Of a stretch of DNA of 5,590 nt, positions 3,975 through 5,590 are shown piece after piece (positions within the stretch are counted from its first letter, which is position 1; every line of letters starts with the position of its first letter). Under the pieces are notes generated by a model. It did not search any database, had not been told where the DNA came from, and saw only the letters and a program-made list of their open reading frames with translations. This DNA comes from Gammaproteobacteria bacterium (GTDB lineage Bacteria > Pseudomonadota > Gammaproteobacteria > UBA9214). The translations under genes were made by a program, and so were the position numbers. The DNA lies in NCBI GenBank assembly GCA_029881775.1, contig JAOULY010000159.1, positions 1-5,590 on the forward strand, written 5' to 3'.

Positions 3975-5068
3975 TGTCTTCTGTGGATGATTCCAGTTAT
4001 ACACCTCCAATGAATATGCCGGATTACCTTATCCGGCATGCCACCATGCGCCAGTTGCAGGTATTTGAGGCAATCGTTCGGCTCGGCAGTTTTACGCGGG
4101 CAGCCGAGGAGTTGTTTCTCACCCAGCCGACGGTATCCATGCAAACCCGGAAACTTTCCGATGTGCTCGGTATGGAGTTGTTTGAGCATGTGGGCCGTAA
4201 CATCACGCCGACTGAAGCGGGCAGGGAGTTGTATGCCGCCTGCAAGCAGATATTTCAGTCGCTGGCCAATCTCGAGATGAAGATTGATGACCTCAAGGGG
4301 CTCAAGCGCGGTCATCTGCGTATGGGTGTAATCACCACGGCGAAATACCTGACCCCGGAAATGCTGGGACATTTCAGCCGCCAGCATCCCGGTATCGAGT
4401 TCTCGCTGAAGGTGACCAACCGCGAGAGGATTAATGAGCGTTTCCTCGATAATGAGGATGACCTGTATATCATGGGTAAGCCGGATGTCGATCTTGACGT
4501 TGAGGCATTCCCGTTTGCGCCAAACCCGCTGGTGGTCATTGCGCCGCGCGAGCACCGGCTGGTGGGCAAGAAAAACGTCACGCTGAAAGAAATCAGCCAG
4601 GAACCTTTCATCATGCGCGAGCCGGGCTCCGGTACGCGTGATGCCGTCCTGCGCCTGTTCAATAAACATGGCTATCGGCCGCAGGTTCGAATGGAACTTG
4701 GCAGTAACGAGGCGATCAAGTTTGCTGTTGTGGGCGGACTGGGCCTGTCAGTGCTGTCTCTGCATGCCCTGACACTGGAGGGTACTGATGGCGCTGTTGC
4801 CATACTCGATGTGAAAGATTTTCCGATTATCCGCCAGTGGTACATCGCCCATCCCCGGGGAAAGGAACTGTCATTGGTGGCGCGTACCTTCCTGGATTTT
4901 GCAATTGCCAGCGAGGACATGATTCATAACCGCATGGTATCGTTGTGGCCGGGAATGAAGCAGTTCCTGAACAAGCCAAATAAGGCCGTCGGGAACGGAA
5001 CGAATACACCGGGCAGGAAAAAGAAAACCGGCAGAAGAAAGAAAACAGGCGGAAAAAAGAATCCTTGA
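3974..5068 (+). CDS. cbbR: LysR-type transcriptional regulator CbbR
   Basis: A 364-residue LysR-family regulator of Calvin-cycle and carbon-concentrating genes. The winged helix-turn-helix spans about residues 25-85 (RQLQVFEAI, GSFTRAAEELFLTQPTVSMQ, GRNITPTEAG). The effector domain follows, with stretches typical of CbbR: TTAKYLTPEMLGHF, NRERINERFLDNEDDLYIMG, REPGSGTRDAV and VVGGLGLSVLS. CbbR senses metabolites such as RuBP or NADPH in studied species. The start is uncertain: the ATG at 3974 has no ribosome-binding site, and ATGs at 4010, 4016 and 4046 are alternatives; homologues usually begin only a few residues before RQLQVFEA, which favours 4016 or 4046. The C-terminus is odd: after the normal end near residue 336 comes a 28-residue tail ending with KKKTGR-RKKTGG-KKNP. 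It lies on the same strand as both neighbours, not divergent as cbbR often is. Confidence 0.92.
   Translation: MSSVDDSSYTPPMNMPDYLIRHATMRQLQVFEAIVRLGSFTRAAEELFLTQPTVSMQTRKLSDVLGMELFEHVGRNITPTEAGRELYAACKQIFQSLANLEMKIDDLKGLKRGHLRMGVITTAKYLTPEMLGHFSRQHPGIEFSLKVTNRERINERFLDNEDDLYIMGKPDVDLDVEAFPFAPNPLVVIAPREHRLVGKKNVTLKEISQEPFIMREPGSGTRDAVLRLFNKHGYRPQVRMELGSNEAIKFAVVGGLGLSVLSLHALTLEGTDGAVAILDVKDFPIIRQWYIAHPRGKELSLVARTFLDFAIASEDMIHNRMVSLWPGMKQFLNKPNKAVGNGTNTPGRKKKTGRRKKTGGKKNP
5018..5053 (+). repeat. 18-bp tandem repeat (two copies) encoding the lysine-rich CbbR tail
   Basis: Units 5018-5035 and 5036-5053 agree at 15 of 18 positions, and an A-rich partial third unit runs to the stop. They are in frame and encode KKKTGR and RKKTGG. 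The repeat sits 57 bp before the bicA start, so the A-rich DNA could also matter as a curved or upstream promoter element. Confidence 0.7.
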
Positions 5069-5075
5069 TGTCGCG

Positions 5076-5094
5076 GTGACTGTGGCCTGTGACT
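5076..5094 (+). repeat. Short direct repeat GTGACT in the cbbR-bicA gap
   Basis: GTGACT occurs at 5076-5081 and 5089-5094, 13 bp apart, inside the 42-bp gap. TGA-N8-TGA at 5066-5079 loosely fits the CbbR half-site pattern TNA-N7/8-TNA. Both are short enough to be chance; no convincing promoter hexamers are visible here. Confidence 0.2.
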
Positions 5095-5110
5095 ATCCAG
5101 TAAGAACAGC

Positions 5111-5590
5111 ATGCAAATATTCAACGAAATAAATCTGCACAATATTCGTGGCGATGTGTTTGGCGGTATCACTGCCGCAGTGGTGGCATTGCCGATGGCG
5201 CTTGCATTCGGTGTTGCATCCGGCGCGGGAGCGGAGGCCGGTCTGTATGGCGCAATCCTGGTCGGCCTGTTTGCCGCACTGTTTGGCGGCTCGCCCTGCC
5301 TGATGTCGGAGCCGACCGGCCCGATGACCGTGGTATTTACGGCGGTGATTACAAAGTTGATCGCCGCAGACCCTGTCAATGGCATGGCAATGGCATTTAC
5401 AGTCGTAATCCTTGCTGGCCTGTTCCAGATCCTGCTGGGCGTGTTACGGCTGGGCAAGTACGTGACACTCATGCCATATACCGTGGTGTCGGGTTTCATG
5501 TCCGGTATTGGCGTCATACTTATCATTCTGCAGCTCGCGCCAGCACTGGGCGTGGCAGTCCTGCCGGGCGGGGTGGTCGGTGTATTGCAG
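5111..5590 (+). CDS. bicA: SulP-family bicarbonate transporter, BicA-like, N-terminal part, 3' truncated
   Basis: The ATG at 5111 opens 160 codons that run off the right edge without a stop; complete SulP proteins are about 550-570 residues. The start MQIFNEINLHNIRGDVFGG closely resembles cyanobacterial BicA, a sodium-dependent bicarbonate importer of the inner membrane. Hydrophobic segments fall at about residues 17-36, 44-60, 68-85, 93-112 and 121-141. SEPTGPMTVV at 66-75 is the conserved start of transmembrane segment 3 that helps line the anion site. Sulfate or another anion is possible for SulP proteins generally, but the BicA-like N-terminus and the carboxysome and cbbR neighbours favour bicarbonate. 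The C-terminal STAS domain is outside the window. The 42-bp gap after cbbR and weak ribosome-binding site suggest co-transcription with cbbR, though a promoter within the 3' end of cbbR is not excluded. Confidence 0.9.
   Translation, partial: MQIFNEINLHNIRGDVFGGITAAVVALPMALAFGVASGAGAEAGLYGAILVGLFAALFGGSPCLMSEPTGPMTVVFTAVITKLIAADPVNGMAMAFTVVILAGLFQILLGVLRLGKYVTLMPYTVVSGFMSGIGVILIILQLAPALGVAVLPGGVVGVLQ

Noticed and set aside
3847..3990. A 47-codon open frame (ATG at 3847, stop at 3988-3990) rich in Arg, Trp and Tyr, in the gap before cbbR
   Set aside because: No ribosome-binding site, its ATG is part of the AT-rich dyad, and it runs into the cbbR coding region in another frame. Without conservation data it is best explained as chance.
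3959..4669. A long 236-codon open frame on the minus strand opposite cbbR
   Set aside because: The + strand frame is an unmistakable LysR regulator with continuous family motifs; the antisense frame has no recognisable domain and is a by-product of codon bias.
4924..5526. A 200-codon minus-strand open frame opposite the cbbR tail and bicA
   Set aside because: The + strand encodes a recognisable SulP N-terminus and CbbR tail; the reverse frame is low-complexity and spans two real genes.
1..5590. Mobile elements, CRISPR arrays, tRNA or rRNA genes
   Set aside because: No transposase, terminal inverted repeats, regularly spaced repeats or tRNA-like cloverleaf were seen; genes are tightly packed on one strand and compositionally even.

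Overview
This window is the 3' half of an alpha-carboxysome (cso) gene cluster followed by two linked inorganic-carbon genes, all on the + strand. The gene content (CsoSCA, CsoS4A/B, CsoS1, McdAB, CbbR, BicA-type SulP) and moderately high G+C suggest a chemolithoautotrophic proteobacterium, most likely a sulfur-oxidising gammaproteobacterium of the Halothiobacillus/Thioalkalivibrio kind. That taxonomic call is inference from gene order and protein resemblance; no 16S or similar marker is present.

Layout. Positions 1-848 hold the C-terminal part of the carboxysomal carbonic anhydrase CsoSCA, cut by the left edge. It is followed, with one-base TAATG overlaps, by the two pentameric vertex proteins CsoS4A (848-1105) and CsoS4B (1105-1389). 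After a 58-bp gap with a strong ribosome-binding site come two near-identical hexameric shell proteins, CsoS1 (1448-1762 and 1811-2125). A small hairpin plus T7 tract lies at the junction between them. Next are a bacterioferritin-like protein (2160-2597), a degenerate pterin-carbinolamine-dehydratase-like protein that is probably the Rubisco assembly factor acRAF (2647-2907), and the positioning pair McdA (2920-3543) and McdB (3543-3791), again joined by TAATG.

An AT-rich 182-bp gap (3792-3973) with short palindromes separates this block from a LysR-type regulator of the CbbR family (3974-5068). Its C-terminus carries an unusual lysine-rich tail encoded by an 18-bp tandem repeat. Forty-two bases later begins a SulP transporter closely resembling BicA (5111 onward), cut by the right edge.

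How the parts work together (family knowledge plus inference): BicA imports bicarbonate, CsoSCA dehydrates it to CO2 inside the shell, CsoS1 facets and CsoS4 vertices enclose Rubisco, acRAF helps Rubisco assemble, McdA/McdB space carboxysomes along the nucleoid, and CbbR likely ties expression to carbon status. The bacterioferritin-like protein is a common but poorly understood member of these loci.

The system is a known one. The points most worth a second look are the terminator-like element between the two csoS1 genes, the heme-ligand loss in the ferritin-like protein, the CbbR tail, the absence of csoS1D at its usual place, and the cbbR-bicA linkage.
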